Shown here one piece after another: positions 47,706 through 56,345 of a stretch of 64,000 nt of DNA (position 1 is its first letter; each line of letters opens with the position of its first letter). The DNA comes from Anoxybacillus tepidamans PS2. GTDB taxonomy: Bacteria; Bacillota; Bacilli; Bacillales; Anoxybacillaceae. Under the pieces are notes generated by a model. The model was not told the DNA's origin. It made no database searches and was given only the letters and a program-made list of their open reading frames with translations. The translations under genes and the position numbers were made by a program. The stretch is taken from contig NZ_JHVN01000004.1 in the NCBI RefSeq assembly GCF_000620165.1, positions 62,001 through 126,000 on the forward strand. The letters are read 5' to 3'.

Positions 47706-48041
47706 TTATCTATGAATAACAACTTTAGTACCAACTGGAACTCGAGATGATAAGTCTAAAACATCGCGATTCAACATTCGGATACAGCCGTGTGAAACAT
47801 TTTTACCGATTGAGGAAGGGTTATTCGTTCCGTGGATGCCGTAATGGGGTTTTGATAATCCCATCCAAAGCACGCCAAATGGTCCCCCAGGATTACGTTG
47901 TTTATTGATGATTGTGTATGTCCCAGAAGGGGTTGGTGACACTATTTTTCCAATCGCAATTGGATACGTTTTTATCAGCCTGTTTCCATCGAAAAGCTTT
48001 AATTGATGTTTTGATGTAGATATGTCAATCCATACCGCCAT
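47706..48041 (-). CDS. L,D-transpeptidase, YkuD domain only
   Basis: This 111-residue protein is a minimal YkuD domain: [17 protein letters not shown] at the start, [25 protein letters not shown] and the catalytic SHGCIRM near residue 90 with its cysteine. Such enzymes form 3-3 peptidoglycan crosslinks. It has no signal peptide and no LysM domain, as in some small spore-type homologues. ATG 48041 has GGAG at eight bases. Its position next to coat-type genes fits a role in spore wall, which is inference. Confidence 0.88.
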   Translation of the reverse strand: MAVWIDISTSKHQLKLFDGNRLIKTYPIAIGKIVSPTPSGTYTIINKQRNPGGPFGVLWMGLSKPHYGIHGTNNPSSIGKNVSHGCIRMLNRDVLDLSSRVPVGTKVVIHR

Positions 48042-48090
48042 AAAAAACAACTCCATTCTTTTTAATTATTGTATGAAGTAAATCAGCGAT

Positions 48091-48153
48091 TTTTTAACAC
48101 ATTCACCGAGAAGTCTCCCACCTCTAAACGGAGTGTAGGTGGGGGAGGTTCAT
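48091..48153 (+). repeat. 63-bp structured dispersed repeat, copy 4
   Basis: Runs from TTTTTAACACATTC through CGAGAAGTCTCCCACCTC to GGTGGGGGAGGTTCAT; nearly identical to copy 2 in the pairing arms. Confidence 0.82.
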
Positions 48154-48497
48154 TAAAGAGTCGGCAAAAAAGTATGGATACGGGATCCTTACGAAGAAGG
48201 CGTGGGAATTAAGTCCGTAATTTATACAAAATGTTCGCTTTGACGATTGGCATGTAGTATTAGAGGTAAAATAGATCGATTTCGTCACTATATATGGATA
48301 TATGTAAATCATGTAATTGGCCCCATCATCCAAGGCTAATGACCATAAGCACTTCCTATGTACAACTTAAAGGTAATAAGGAACAGATTTCCCAATATAA
48401 CTTTCTGTTTTTTTTGTTTATTGGACAAAAAAAATTTCCCTATATTTTTTATAGCGAAATGATGTCCTGTCATTTGATGAGGAGAAATGCCCCTTTC
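48154..48497. other. gene-free stretch with a coding remnant
   Basis: Right after repeat copy 4 a plus-strand frame reads ESAKKYGYGILTKKAWELSP, a stop, then FIQNVRFDDWHVVLEVK and a stop at about 48272. It looks like an eroded gene end of unknown family. From 48.28 to 48.50 kb I see nothing. Confidence 0.4.
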
Positions 48498-49355
48498 TCA
48501 CCCTTGAGCTTGGACTGTCGACTTAACACGATAAGTCCCGGGGGGGAGATCCCCAAATAAATACAAACCTCCCGCATTCGTTTTTGTGATACTAACGATT
48601 GTTTCCACTCCGTTCGAAATCGAATAAAGCGCTACAATGGCGTTTGCAATCGGCTGGTTCGTCGTCTTGTCAGTGACAAATCCGCTGATCGTTCCTGTAT
48701 TCGCATCTGGATCTACCGCCAGGATTGAGTTGGCTGGGGCGAACGTGCTTCCGGAAAGAGTTACAGGTGTACTTTCCGTAGATAAATGCCCTGTCTTTGT
48801 AGCTCTTATAAAATAAGTACCATTATTCAGGTTGGCAAATAAATACTGTCCTTGCGCATTTGTATTGACAATGCCAACTAGCTGATTGGTAGAATTGACG
48901 ACTTGGTACAATTCAACGGTAGCATCATCAGCCGGCTGTCCGATGCTGCTTGTTAAAGTTCCAAAAACGGCATTTTTATTCGCATCTGGGTCGGTTGCCA
49001 TCGTAATCGTTACATCGGTCGTTCCGTTTCGCATCACCGTCACCGGAATACGAAGCGGGGTGAGAAAACCGGGCTCAGAGGCGGTAATAAAGTAAGAACC
49101 GACAGGAATTCTCGTAAAAATAAATCGGCCGGCAGAGTTGCTGTTTAAATGTTGGATTGGTGCGTTATTTGAATTAAAGAGTGTGACCGTCGCTAAGCTA
49201 ATTGGCGTACCATCTGACCTACGCACGATTCCGGTGATATTTCCCGTATCTGACCCGTCAGTTGCTTGCAATTGCAAATTGGCAACCGGTTCTTCGCGGG
49301 ACGTGATTGTGGTCGAGGTGCTCTGTGCCAGAGCATAACGGCCTACAATTGCCAT
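48498..49355 (-). CDS. three-repeat carboxypeptidase-regulatory-like domain protein
   Basis: This 285-residue protein has a short polar head and three beta-sandwich repeats of about 80 residues (carboxypeptidase-regulatory/Cna-B-like), starting at GNITGIVRRSDGTPISLATV, FGTLTSSIGQPADDATVELY and TISGFVTDKTTNQPIANAIV. Each has the GxYxFxxLxxGxYxxxA pattern, and TDPDAN/VDPDAN segments join them. There is no signal peptide, anchor or membrane helix, so a coat or mother-cell structural role is more likely than a wall adhesin; that is inference. ATG 49355 has AGGAGG at nine bases. Confidence 0.75.
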   Translation of the reverse strand: MAIVGRYALAQSTSTTITSREEPVANLQLQATDGSDTGNITGIVRRSDGTPISLATVTLFNSNNAPIQHLNSNSAGRFIFTRIPVGSYFITASEPGFLTPLRIPVTVMRNGTTDVTITMATDPDANKNAVFGTLTSSIGQPADDATVELYQVVNSTNQLVGIVNTNAQGQYLFANLNNGTYFIRATKTGHLSTESTPVTLSGSTFAPANSILAVDPDANTGTISGFVTDKTTNQPIANAIVALYSISNGVETIVSITKTNAGGLYLFGDLPPGTYRVKSTVQAQG

Positions 49356-49452
49356 ACGCAACATCCTCCTATAATCAATTTAATTGTATGTCACTATATT
49401 GTATGAATAAGGGGGATTTGCGCTTGAACGCATGTCCACATGAAAAAGCACA

Positions 49453-49518
49453 TTTTTTAACATAATCCAATGAGAAGTCTCCGATCTCTAAGCAAAGTGT
49501 AGGTGGGGGGAGGTTCAT
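49453..49518 (+). repeat. 63-bp structured dispersed repeat, copy 5
   Basis: Runs from TTTTTTAACATAATC through TGAGAAGTCTCCGATCTC to GGTGGGGGGAGGTTCAT. The left arm is altered (CCGATCT), so pairing is weaker. It lies 70 bases before the yitT-like gene. Confidence 0.75.
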
Positions 49519-49587
49519 TGCCGTTAATATGTTCCCGTTATGTTATAATAAACGTACAAAACTGTTTAGAGATAAGGAGGAAGAGAA

Positions 49588-50472
49588 TTGACGGAATTCA
49601 GCAAGGCTAGAATGCAACACCAGCGATTATCTAAAGCCAAAATTATTAAAAGGGCCACTGCTATTTTTATCGGGGCTGTTCTGATGGCGGTAGGGCTTGA
49701 AATTTTTTTAGTTCCTAATAAAGTTATTGACGGAGGCATAACAGGCATTTCTATTATGCTTTCACATATAACCGGCTTTCGTCTTGGAATTTTTATTTTT
49801 CTTTTGAACCTTCCATTCTTTTTTTTAGGTTATAAGCAAATCGGTAAAACGTTTGCTATTTCTACGTTGTTCGGGATTATCGTTTTATCTATTTTTACCT
49901 CTCTGTTCCATCCTGTTCCGGCCTTCACAGAAGACATTTTATTAGCTACTATTTTTGGCGGAATGATTTTAGGTATGGGAGTCGGCCTTGTTATTCGTTA
50001 TGGCGGTGCTTTAGATGGCACTGAAATACTTGCTATACTCATCAACAAAAAACTCCCTTTCTCCGTCGGCGAGATTATCATGTTTTTTAATATCTTTATT
50101 CTAGGTGCCGCTGGATTTGTTTTCACTTGGGATAGAGCGATGTATTCGATCTTAGCTTATGTCATCGCTTTTAAAACGATTGACGTTGTTATTAAGGGGT
50201 TAGATGAGTCGAAATCGGCATGGATTATTAGTGATCGCTCAGAAATAATTGGAGATGCAATTATGAACCGTTTAGGGCGCGGTGTTACATATTTGAGCGG
50301 AGAAGGAGCCTTCTCCGGTAATGATAAAAAAGTCATATTTTGCGTGATTACCCGCCTCGAAGAAGCAAAGCTTAAAGAAATTGTAGCAGAAAATGATCCA
50401 AGTGCTTTTTTAGCTTTAGCGGATATGGCTGAAGTGCGCGGCGGGCGCTTTAAGAAAAGAGACATCCATTAA
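49588..50472 (+). CDS. YitT/YpjC-family membrane protein
   Basis: This 294-residue protein has five or six hydrophobic segments in the first 190 residues (AIFIGAVLMAVGLEIFLVPN, LGIFIFLLNLPFFFLGY) and a C-terminal DUF2179 domain (GDAIMNRLGRGVTYLSGEGAF). It resembles YitT and its paralogues, of unknown transport role; several members occur per Bacillus genome. TTG 49588 has AAGGAGG upstream. It is intact and probably independent of its decayed neighbours. Confidence 0.88.
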   Translation: MTEFSKARMQHQRLSKAKIIKRATAIFIGAVLMAVGLEIFLVPNKVIDGGITGISIMLSHITGFRLGIFIFLLNLPFFFLGYKQIGKTFAISTLFGIIVLSIFTSLFHPVPAFTEDILLATIFGGMILGMGVGLVIRYGGALDGTEILAILINKKLPFSVGEIIMFFNIFILGAAGFVFTWDRAMYSILAYVIAFKTIDVVIKGLDESKSAWIISDRSEIIGDAIMNRLGRGVTYLSGEGAFSGNDKKVIFCVITRLEEAKLKEIVAENDPSAFLALADMAEVRGGRFKKRDIH

Positions 50473-51149
50473 GTCGCTGTTTTTGCTTAGGTTGGACAAT
50501 GCTTCTGACTAGGTAATGTAAAAGCTAAATACGTCCAAGGCACGCGAGGATATTGATTGTATAGAGTACGATAGCTATTTCCGTATAATTAGTATCCTCC
50601 TTTATTTTTATGCAAACAAAGAGCAGAAAAACGACATGAGCAAACAGAGATTCACAGATCCTTAAGATAAAAAGGCTGAAACGGCCGGAGGAATCAATCA
50701 TTGTGCGGAAGTTAACGGAGCTCATGAAGCAGATCATTCGGTTTACCAATGTTGAGGGGGGACACGTCTCTAATGATAGCTGCTCATCTCGTTTATATTC
50801 ACTCGAAGTCATCGTATACGGTAAAAAAGCCATGAAAGCAGTATTAGATATCGTTTCCTGTTACTGATGTTAAGGCTAAATGAACTGTCAAAATCGGTTC
50901 ACCAGTCTCTATAAACGTAAACAAACGTTCTTTCTCACTCTCAATCGAAGAAATGGCTAGAGAAAATGCTGACGATAAGCTAGCGCAAAATGGATGAAAT
51001 TTTGTTATAATTCCATTTATAACCTAGTCTTTTATTAAATATTTAGCCTCCAAAGTGAAAAGAATATTAATAATTAGGCTAGGACCTATTCATTTTTTGT
51101 GAAACATGGTAATATTCTTATGGAAATTTTACATAATGGTGGTGTACAT
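50473..51149. other. gene-free stretch before kimA
   Basis: A plus-strand frame at about 50650-50866 (RPEESIIVRKLTELMKQIIR then FTNVEGGHVSNDSC and a LYSLEVIVYGKKAMKAVLDI end) reads as coding in style, without a start; probably a remnant. TATAAT at 51006-51011 is a possible -10 of kimA with no clear -35. I see no c-di-AMP riboswitch. Confidence 0.35.
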
Positions 51150-52973
51150 ATGTTTTTAGCGCTAAAACGATTTCTAATCGGCAGGCCGCTGAAGTCAACC
51201 GAACTAGGGGAGCAAAAATTGAATAAATTGAAGGCGTTGGCTGTGTTATCTTCTGATGCTCTCTCTTCGGTGGCATACGGTACAGAACAGATTTTAATTG
51301 TTCTTGCGTCGATTGGAGCTATTGCTTTTTGGTATTCGCTTCCTATTGCGGTAGGGGTTCTTATTTTATTGGTGGCGCTTATTTTATCGTATCGTCAGAT
51401 CATTTACTCTTACCCGCATGGGGGCGGGGCGTATGTCGTTTCTAAAACGAATTTAGGCGTCAATCCCGGACTCATTGCTGGAGGCTCATTATTGGTCGAC
51501 TATATTTTAACGGTAGCAGTTAGCGTGTCGGCCGGGACAGATGCGATTACGTCCGCGTTTCCTACGTTGCATAAATACACAGTAGTCATTGCCATTGCGC
51601 TTGTTGTCTTTATCACGATTTTGAATCTTAGAGGAGTGACCGAATCGGCTTCCGTTTTGGCATATCCTGTTTATTTGTTTGTGTTCGCACTTCTTATTCT
51701 TATTGCTGTCGGGATTTTTAAGATTATAAACGGGCAGGTGCCGCCAACTTTACATACACCTATCGGTACCGCGGTGCCCGGAATCACATTATTTTTGTTG
51801 CTGCGGGCGTTTGCATCTGGGTGTTCTGCTTTGACAGGGGTTGAAGCGATTTCAAACGCGGTTCCAAACTTTAAGGAGCCAGCGGCAAAAAATGCTGCTA
51901 GAACGTTAATGATGATGGGGGTTATCCTTGCTATTCTATTTGTAGGAGTTACTTTCTTAGCATACTGGTATGGAATTGCCCCGAAAGCAGAGGAAACCGT
52001 TGTGTCTCAACTCGCTTCTGAAATATTTGGAAGAGGGATGATCTATTACTTTATCCAGGGAACAACAGCCCTTATTTTAGTCTTGGCTGCCAATACAGGG
52101 TTTTCTGCTTTTCCTTTGCTTGCTTATAATTTAGCTTCGGATAAATACATGCCGAGAATGTACCTGATCCGCGGTGATCGTTTAGGATATTCAAACGGCA
52201 TTATCACACTTGGTCTTGCTTCTATTTTGGTGATTATCGCGTTTAAAGGGCAAACGGAACAGTTGATTCCTTTATATGCAGTTGGCGTGTTCATTCCTTT
52301 TACGTTGTCGCAAACGGGAATGATTGTGAAATGGGTGCGGGAAAGGCCAGCTGGATGGATACCGAGGCTGCTTACGAACTTGTTGGGAGCGATTATTACA
52401 CTAACGGTATTATGCATTTTCTTTATTACAAAATTTGCTCAAGTTTGGTCTGTGCTCATCTTTCTCCCGTTTATTGTATTTGTTTTTCATCGAATTCATA
52501 AGCACTATGATGATGTAGCTGAGCAATTACGAATTAACCTAGATGATGTGCCGGATAAAATCGAAAGGAGCGTCGTCATCGTACCTGTTGCGGGAATCAC
52601 CAAGGTAGTAGAACAATCGTTAAACTATGCTCAGGTGATCGGAGATTATGTGTTGGCTGTCTATGTAGGGTTTGACCGAGAAAGTATGCTTCGTATGGAA
52701 GAGAAATGGAAAAAATGGAGACCCGACATTCGACTTGTGACATTAATTTCTCATTATCGGGATCTTATTACACCGATTTCCAAGCTAGTGGACACTATTG
52801 AAAGCAAAGCAGAGGAAAGAAACTATACAGTGACGGTGTTAATTCCTCAATTTATTCCGAAAAAGGGCTGGCATAACTTTTTGCATAACCAGTCGAGCGT
52901 TTTATTGCGAATGTACCTTCTGTATAAGAAAAATGTAATTGTTGCAACGGTTCCTTATCAACTTCGCAAGTAA
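51150..52973 (+). CDS. kimA: KimA-type potassium importer (APC superfamily)
   Basis: This 607-residue protein matches B. subtilis KimA (YdaO) in length and layout: KSTELGEQKLNKLKALAVLS at the start, then SDALSSVAYGTEQILIVLA, about 12 membrane helices to residue 470, and a cytosolic C-terminal domain. KimA is a high-affinity K+/H+ symporter inhibited by c-di-AMP. ATG 51150 is chosen for its length; the frame is open to GTG 51099 and the ribosome binding site (GGTGGTG) is weak. The B. subtilis gene has a c-di-AMP riboswitch; none is evident here. Confidence 0.9.
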   Translation: MFLALKRFLIGRPLKSTELGEQKLNKLKALAVLSSDALSSVAYGTEQILIVLASIGAIAFWYSLPIAVGVLILLVALILSYRQIIYSYPHGGGAYVVSKTNLGVNPGLIAGGSLLVDYILTVAVSVSAGTDAITSAFPTLHKYTVVIAIALVVFITILNLRGVTESASVLAYPVYLFVFALLILIAVGIFKIINGQVPPTLHTPIGTAVPGITLFLLLRAFASGCSALTGVEAISNAVPNFKEPAAKNAARTLMMMGVILAILFVGVTFLAYWYGIAPKAEETVVSQLASEIFGRGMIYYFIQGTTALILVLAANTGFSAFPLLAYNLASDKYMPRMYLIRGDRLGYSNGIITLGLASILVIIAFKGQTEQLIPLYAVGVFIPFTLSQTGMIVKWVRERPAGWIPRLLTNLLGAIITLTVLCIFFITKFAQVWSVLIFLPFIVFVFHRIHKHYDDVAEQLRINLDDVPDKIERSVVIVPVAGITKVVEQSLNYAQVIGDYVLAVYVGFDRESMLRMEEKWKKWRPDIRLVTLISHYRDLITPISKLVDTIESKAEERNYTVTVLIPQFIPKKGWHNFLHNQSSVLLRMYLLYKKNVIVATVPYQLRK

Positions 52974-53171
52974 ACAGAAGTTTAGTTACAAATAGTACAA
53001 AAAGTGGTTAGCAGTTAAAGCGGCGAAAACCATTTAGACTGTGAACAAAGACTCCAGTGACTTTGATACATCGCAGGAAATTAGAAATTGGTACTAATGA
53101 TGGCGACGACTTCTAACTTGGGAATGTTTGAAAACGGGTCAAATAGTTTGAGGAAAAGCATTATTCATATA
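52974..53171. other. gene-free stretch after kimA
   Basis: No coding signal on either strand that I trust; a 62-codon frame at 53088 has no ribosome binding site. Confidence 0.4.
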
Positions 53172-53209
53172 GAAAGCCGCCTCTTGTCTTGGCAAAAGGC
53201 GGCTTTTTT
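53172..53209 (+). terminator. strong terminator downstream of kimA
   Basis: AAGCCGCCT pairs with AGGCGGCTT around a 13-base loop and ends in six Ts. It is 200 bases after kimA and has no other gene to serve. Confidence 0.85.
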
Positions 53210-53360
53210 GTCGGTTATTGAATTTTTGGAAGATGGACCAAAAAACATGAAACACTGGTTTTTACTGGGGATATGACATTCAATTTTCGTTTTGCAGCTG
53301 TTTTTAACCACATCCCCTAGTTTTTTGGATCAGAGCATATGGTCAAATCAAAATAAATGA

Positions 53361-54071
53361 TTACTCCGTTTGCTTCTTTTGCAACTCATTTACCGTGACA
53401 AATCGATACCCTTTCTTCGATAAAGAATCTAATATGCCTTCAATCGTTTTTAGTTCGTTGTCAGTACGATCATACATTGGATGCAGCAAAATAATATCCC
53501 CTGGCTTAACGTTTTTATTTACATAATTCACTTTATCGGCAACCGAAGTGTAGTAAGTGTCGGGTTCAAGACTCCACATGATTGTTTCGATATGGTGTTG
53601 TTTCAAATAATACGGTAAACCAACGAGTTTTTTTCCGTTTGGCGGACGAAAATCGATGTCGCCTTTATAGCCTGTTTTTCGGATGAGTTGATTGGTTGTT
53701 TCAATTTCCTTCCGTATGAAGGAAAGCGATTTAAAAACCATTCGTTCATGGGAATATGTATGGTTTCCGATTTGGTGGCCGGCTGCCGCAATCTCTTTTC
53801 CTAATTGCGGGTTTTTCTTCAGTTCGTTTCCAATGACAAAAAATGTAGCTTTGGCATTGTATCGATCTAAAAGAGGCAATAGTTTGTCCACGTTTTTAGT
53901 CGGTCCGTCGTCAAAAGTCAACGCAACGACTTTCTTGCTTGTATCCACGTGGCTAGTAAGCCCTCCAAACAGCTGATATGTTCTTGAGTTCATTAATTTA
54001 TATGTCACGAATGCTGCAAGAGATAACGCTAATAAAACAGCCCCGTATATTGCTACTTTTTTCCGCGTCAC
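53361..54071 (-). CDS. polysaccharide deacetylase (NodB family), membrane-anchored
   Basis: This 236-residue protein has an N-terminal membrane helix (IYGAVLLALSLAAFVTYKL) and a complete NodB domain: ALTFDDGPTKN, NHTYSHE, DFRPPNGK and ILLHPMYD. It would remove acetyl (or similar) groups from peptidoglycan or another wall sugar outside the membrane. GTG 54071 has AAAGGAGAG at seven bases; the longer frame to ATG 54134 has no site. In contrast to YlxY at 2.4 kb, all catalytic motifs are present. Confidence 0.9.
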   Translation of the reverse strand: MTRKKVAIYGAVLLALSLAAFVTYKLMNSRTYQLFGGLTSHVDTSKKVVALTFDDGPTKNVDKLLPLLDRYNAKATFFVIGNELKKNPQLGKEIAAAGHQIGNHTYSHERMVFKSLSFIRKEIETTNQLIRKTGYKGDIDFRPPNGKKLVGLPYYLKQHHIETIMWSLEPDTYYTSVADKVNYVNKNVKPGDIILLHPMYDRTDNELKTIEGILDSLSKKGYRFVTVNELQKKQTE

Positions 54072-54350
54072 GATGTTTCTCTCCTTTAACCGTTCCTCTG
54101 AAAGCATTTTATCAGCTAGTATAGAATGAGGCAATGCTTAATGATAGATCAAAATTCAGCAACGAACTTTCTCAACCTATACTGCTAGAGGTGAGAGATT
54201 TCCCGGTGAGTATGTAGGATTAAAGGGGGAGATATCACTTTACTTTTTATTTAAAGTTTTGCTGTTCGATTGCTTCTCTGAGTAACGGAAAAGGAATAAC
54301 AGGTCAACCATTTGGAGAAACTGTGATTAAAAAAGAAAGGTTTTCTAATT

Positions 54351-54812
54351 ATGTGGGGGCTTACAATCGCGATCATTCTCTTTAACTCCATTGCCTTTGT
54401 AACAAATCGGCGCTTAACGAAAAGCCAAATTGTGCACATTTGGACCTTTACTATTTGTTTACAGGGGATTGTCGATCTGTATTTAGGTTTGAAATATGAG
54501 GCATATTGGTACTTTACAAATGGAATGGAGGGAATATCGATACCAGCTCGCACCCTGCTGATCCCTCCTGTAAATATGATGTTTTTGAATTGGTATCCTT
54601 TGAGCGCCCCATGGTTCCGACGTTTTGTTTACGTTATGTGTTGGACTATATTTATAACGGCGTACGAAGCCGCCACGTTGCTACCTGAACCTTGGGGGTA
54701 TTTCCGCTACGGATGGTGGAATTTATGGTATTCGATACTATCATATCCATTGTTGCTGCTAATTGTACTCCGTTATTACAAGTGGATTAAAAAAATTGAA
54801 AAAGAGAATTAA
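54351..54812 (+). CDS. CBO0543-family membrane protein, copy 1
   Basis: This 153-residue protein has four or so membrane helices and the family motifs TNRRLTKSQIVHIWTFT, LLIPPVNMMFLNWYP and LLPEPWGYFRYGWWNL. The family is common in spore formers and has no known function. The ATG has AAAGG about ten bases upstream. A close paralogue follows at 55196; the two share most positions in the motif regions, which suggests tandem duplication. Confidence 0.85.
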   Translation: MWGLTIAIILFNSIAFVTNRRLTKSQIVHIWTFTICLQGIVDLYLGLKYEAYWYFTNGMEGISIPARTLLIPPVNMMFLNWYPLSAPWFRRFVYVMCWTIFITAYEAATLLPEPWGYFRYGWWNLWYSILSYPLLLLIVLRYYKWIKKIEKEN

Positions 54813-55195
54813 TCGATCAATGAGCCGAAATGGGGCCATCCGCTATGAATGTTTAGATTAAAGAAAAAAGCGAAGTGTTGCATTTCCTGAATTACTCAAC
54901 CATTGTCTTTTGCCCCATGCACTAGAAATAAAAAAGCACCGTTGGCAGAATACAAAGAGAAAGAACTGATAGACTCATCCATCATATCGTTTCCTTTCTT
55001 TTTAGAAGCTTTTAAGCACCACCCCCTTCATTTTAATATGTTCAAGTCATACTGGGACGGTTTCAAATGTGTAGCTACAATCAAGCTACAATTTCATGAG
55101 ATAGATGTTCTCATGTTGTCGACTTATAATCGCATAGGGGGGCACGTCCGGCAAATAATTATGAAAAAATGCAATAAAAAGGGCGGTTTTTTCAA
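54813..55195. other. gene-free stretch between the paralogues
   Basis: A plus-strand frame at 54903-55220 (HHPLHFNMFKSYWDGFKC region) has no ribosome binding site and an unusual composition; I do not call it a gene. Nothing else is seen. Confidence 0.35.
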
Positions 55196-55648
55196 ATGGT
55201 GGGGTTATCAATTGCTGTAATTGTTTTTAACTTCGTTGCTTTTTTTACAAATCGACGGTTGACGAAAAATCAAATGGCACATATTTGGACATTTACTACC
55301 TCGTTTCAATTACTTTTTGACTTGTATGTAGATCATAAGTATCACGGATATTGGTATTTTACGAAGGAAGTTGATTGGGAAGGGCTTCCGACATTGACAA
55401 TGCTTATTCCTCCCGTAAATATAATGTTTTTAAATTGGTATCCTTTCCATAAGTCCTTGTTAAAACGTTTCCTTTATTTTGTTTGTTGGCTAATATTTAT
55501 ATTGATTTACGAAATGGTTACATTGTTGCCTGAACCTTGGGGATATTTTCATTATGGCTGGTGGAATTTAGGATATTCAGCGCTTGCAGATCCGATCTTA
55601 TTAATCATTTTACTGAGCTATTATAAATGGGTTTGTAAACTTGAATAG
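55196..55648 (+). CDS. CBO0543-family membrane protein, copy 2
   Basis: This 150-residue paralogue of the protein at 54351 repeats TNRRLTKNQMAHIWTFT, LIPPVNIMFLNWYPF and LLPEPWGYFHYGWWNL. It has the same helix layout. The ribosome binding site (GGGCGG) is weak. Divergence is highest in the loop between helices 1 and 2 (residues 40-65), where a different polar sequence appears. Function unknown. Confidence 0.82.
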   Translation: MVGLSIAVIVFNFVAFFTNRRLTKNQMAHIWTFTTSFQLLFDLYVDHKYHGYWYFTKEVDWEGLPTLTMLIPPVNIMFLNWYPFHKSLLKRFLYFVCWLIFILIYEMVTLLPEPWGYFHYGWWNLGYSALADPILLIILLSYYKWVCKLE

Positions 55649-55772
55649 TTGATAGGCATCTTGGTCAAACGAAGTTAAAACAATGTTTATGTCTTATAAT
55701 GGGCGAAAACCTATACCCACTTCCATATAGACACATACACTATGTTGAAGCCAAGCGGGGAGGAGGAATAAA

Positions 55773-56030
55773 ATGGAAAGACAAATGGATGGAGGATATG
55801 GCGGTTATTATCACCACGGCCATGGCGGATACTATCCGGGCTACGGCTATCACCATGGTCACGGCGGTTATTATCCTGGCTATGGTTACCATCATGGTCA
55901 CGGCGGTTATTATCCTGGCTATGGTTACCATCATGGTCATGGCGGATACTATCCTGGTCACGGCTATCATCATGGCCACGGTGGATACTATCCAGGCCAC
56001 GGTTATCATCATGGCCAAGGGACCTACTAA
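55773..56030 (+). CDS. Gly/Tyr/His tandem-repeat protein, coat-like
   Basis: This 85-residue protein is almost entirely five tandem 14-residue units of the type HGGYYPGYGYHHGH (42 bases each, 55815-56020), after a short head (MERQMDGGYGGYYHH). It contains only a few residue types: Gly, Tyr, His and Pro dominate. A first-rate ribosome binding site (GGGGAGGAGG, six bases from ATG) and a strong terminator show a real gene. Tyrosine-rich Gly repeats occur in spore coat proteins crosslinked by peroxidase, and the histidines could bind metal; both are inference. I do not recognise the exact family. Confidence 0.85.
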   Translation: MERQMDGGYGGYYHHGHGGYYPGYGYHHGHGGYYPGYGYHHGHGGYYPGYGYHHGHGGYYPGHGYHHGHGGYYPGHGYHHGQGTY

Positions 56031-56110
56031 TGTTGGCGATTCACTGATTGCCAATGAAAAGTTGATGTTGCGGATGAAACGAAGGTGCACAATAGTTGAA
56101 GAGGATCGCC

Positions 56111-56140
56111 AAAAAAGACCGATATCTATCGGTCTTTTTT
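56111..56140 (+). terminator. terminator of the repeat protein gene
   Basis: AAAAAAGACCGATA pairs with TATCGGTCTTTTTT around TC; it is a near-perfect palindrome and may act in both directions. Confidence 0.92.
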
Positions 56141-56288
56141 AGCGTTTTTACATTGCGGATGTTTATACTTTTCATCGTTCCGCGTGCTTCCAACGTAAAC
56201 AGAGGAAAAATTTATAGTAGCGAATTACATCATTTTAGATTTCTCTTATTCAAATTGCCAATTGTTACACTAAAAAACAAGCGGAATT

Positions 56289-56317
56289 TTGACACTCTAT
56301 TTGTTTTTGTCTATTTA
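56289..56317 (+). promoter_or_regulatory. promoter of the yhbDEF operon
   Basis: TTGACA at 56289-56294, a 17-base spacer and TATTTA at 56312-56317, about 55 bases before yhbD. Confidence 0.6.
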
Positions 56318-56323
56318 CAACGT

Positions 56324-56345
56324 AACAATGTTATGTTACATTGTT
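56324..56345. promoter_or_regulatory. operator-like dyad at the start of the yhbD transcript
   Basis: AACAATGT-TATGTT-ACATTGTT is a perfect 8+8 inverted repeat just after the -10, covering the likely transcription start. YhbD has a MerR-like DNA-binding head, so autoregulation is plausible. Confidence 0.55.

Noticed and set aside
50873-51149. c-di-AMP (ydaO) riboswitch expected before kimA
   Set aside because: I could not find the conserved core of this riboswitch in the 280 bases upstream; the stretch is AT-rich without the expected GC blocks.
53088-53276. 62-codon frame between kimA and the terminator
   Set aside because: No ribosome binding site, and the frame runs through the strong terminator at 53172.
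54903-55220. 105-codon plus-strand frame before the second CBO0543 gene
   Set aside because: No ribosome binding site, odd composition, and it overlaps the start of the conserved gene in another frame.
55815-56020. Regular 42-bp direct repeats that could be taken for a CRISPR array
   Set aside because: There are no unique spacers; the units are contiguous, keep the reading frame and encode a 14-residue peptide repeat.
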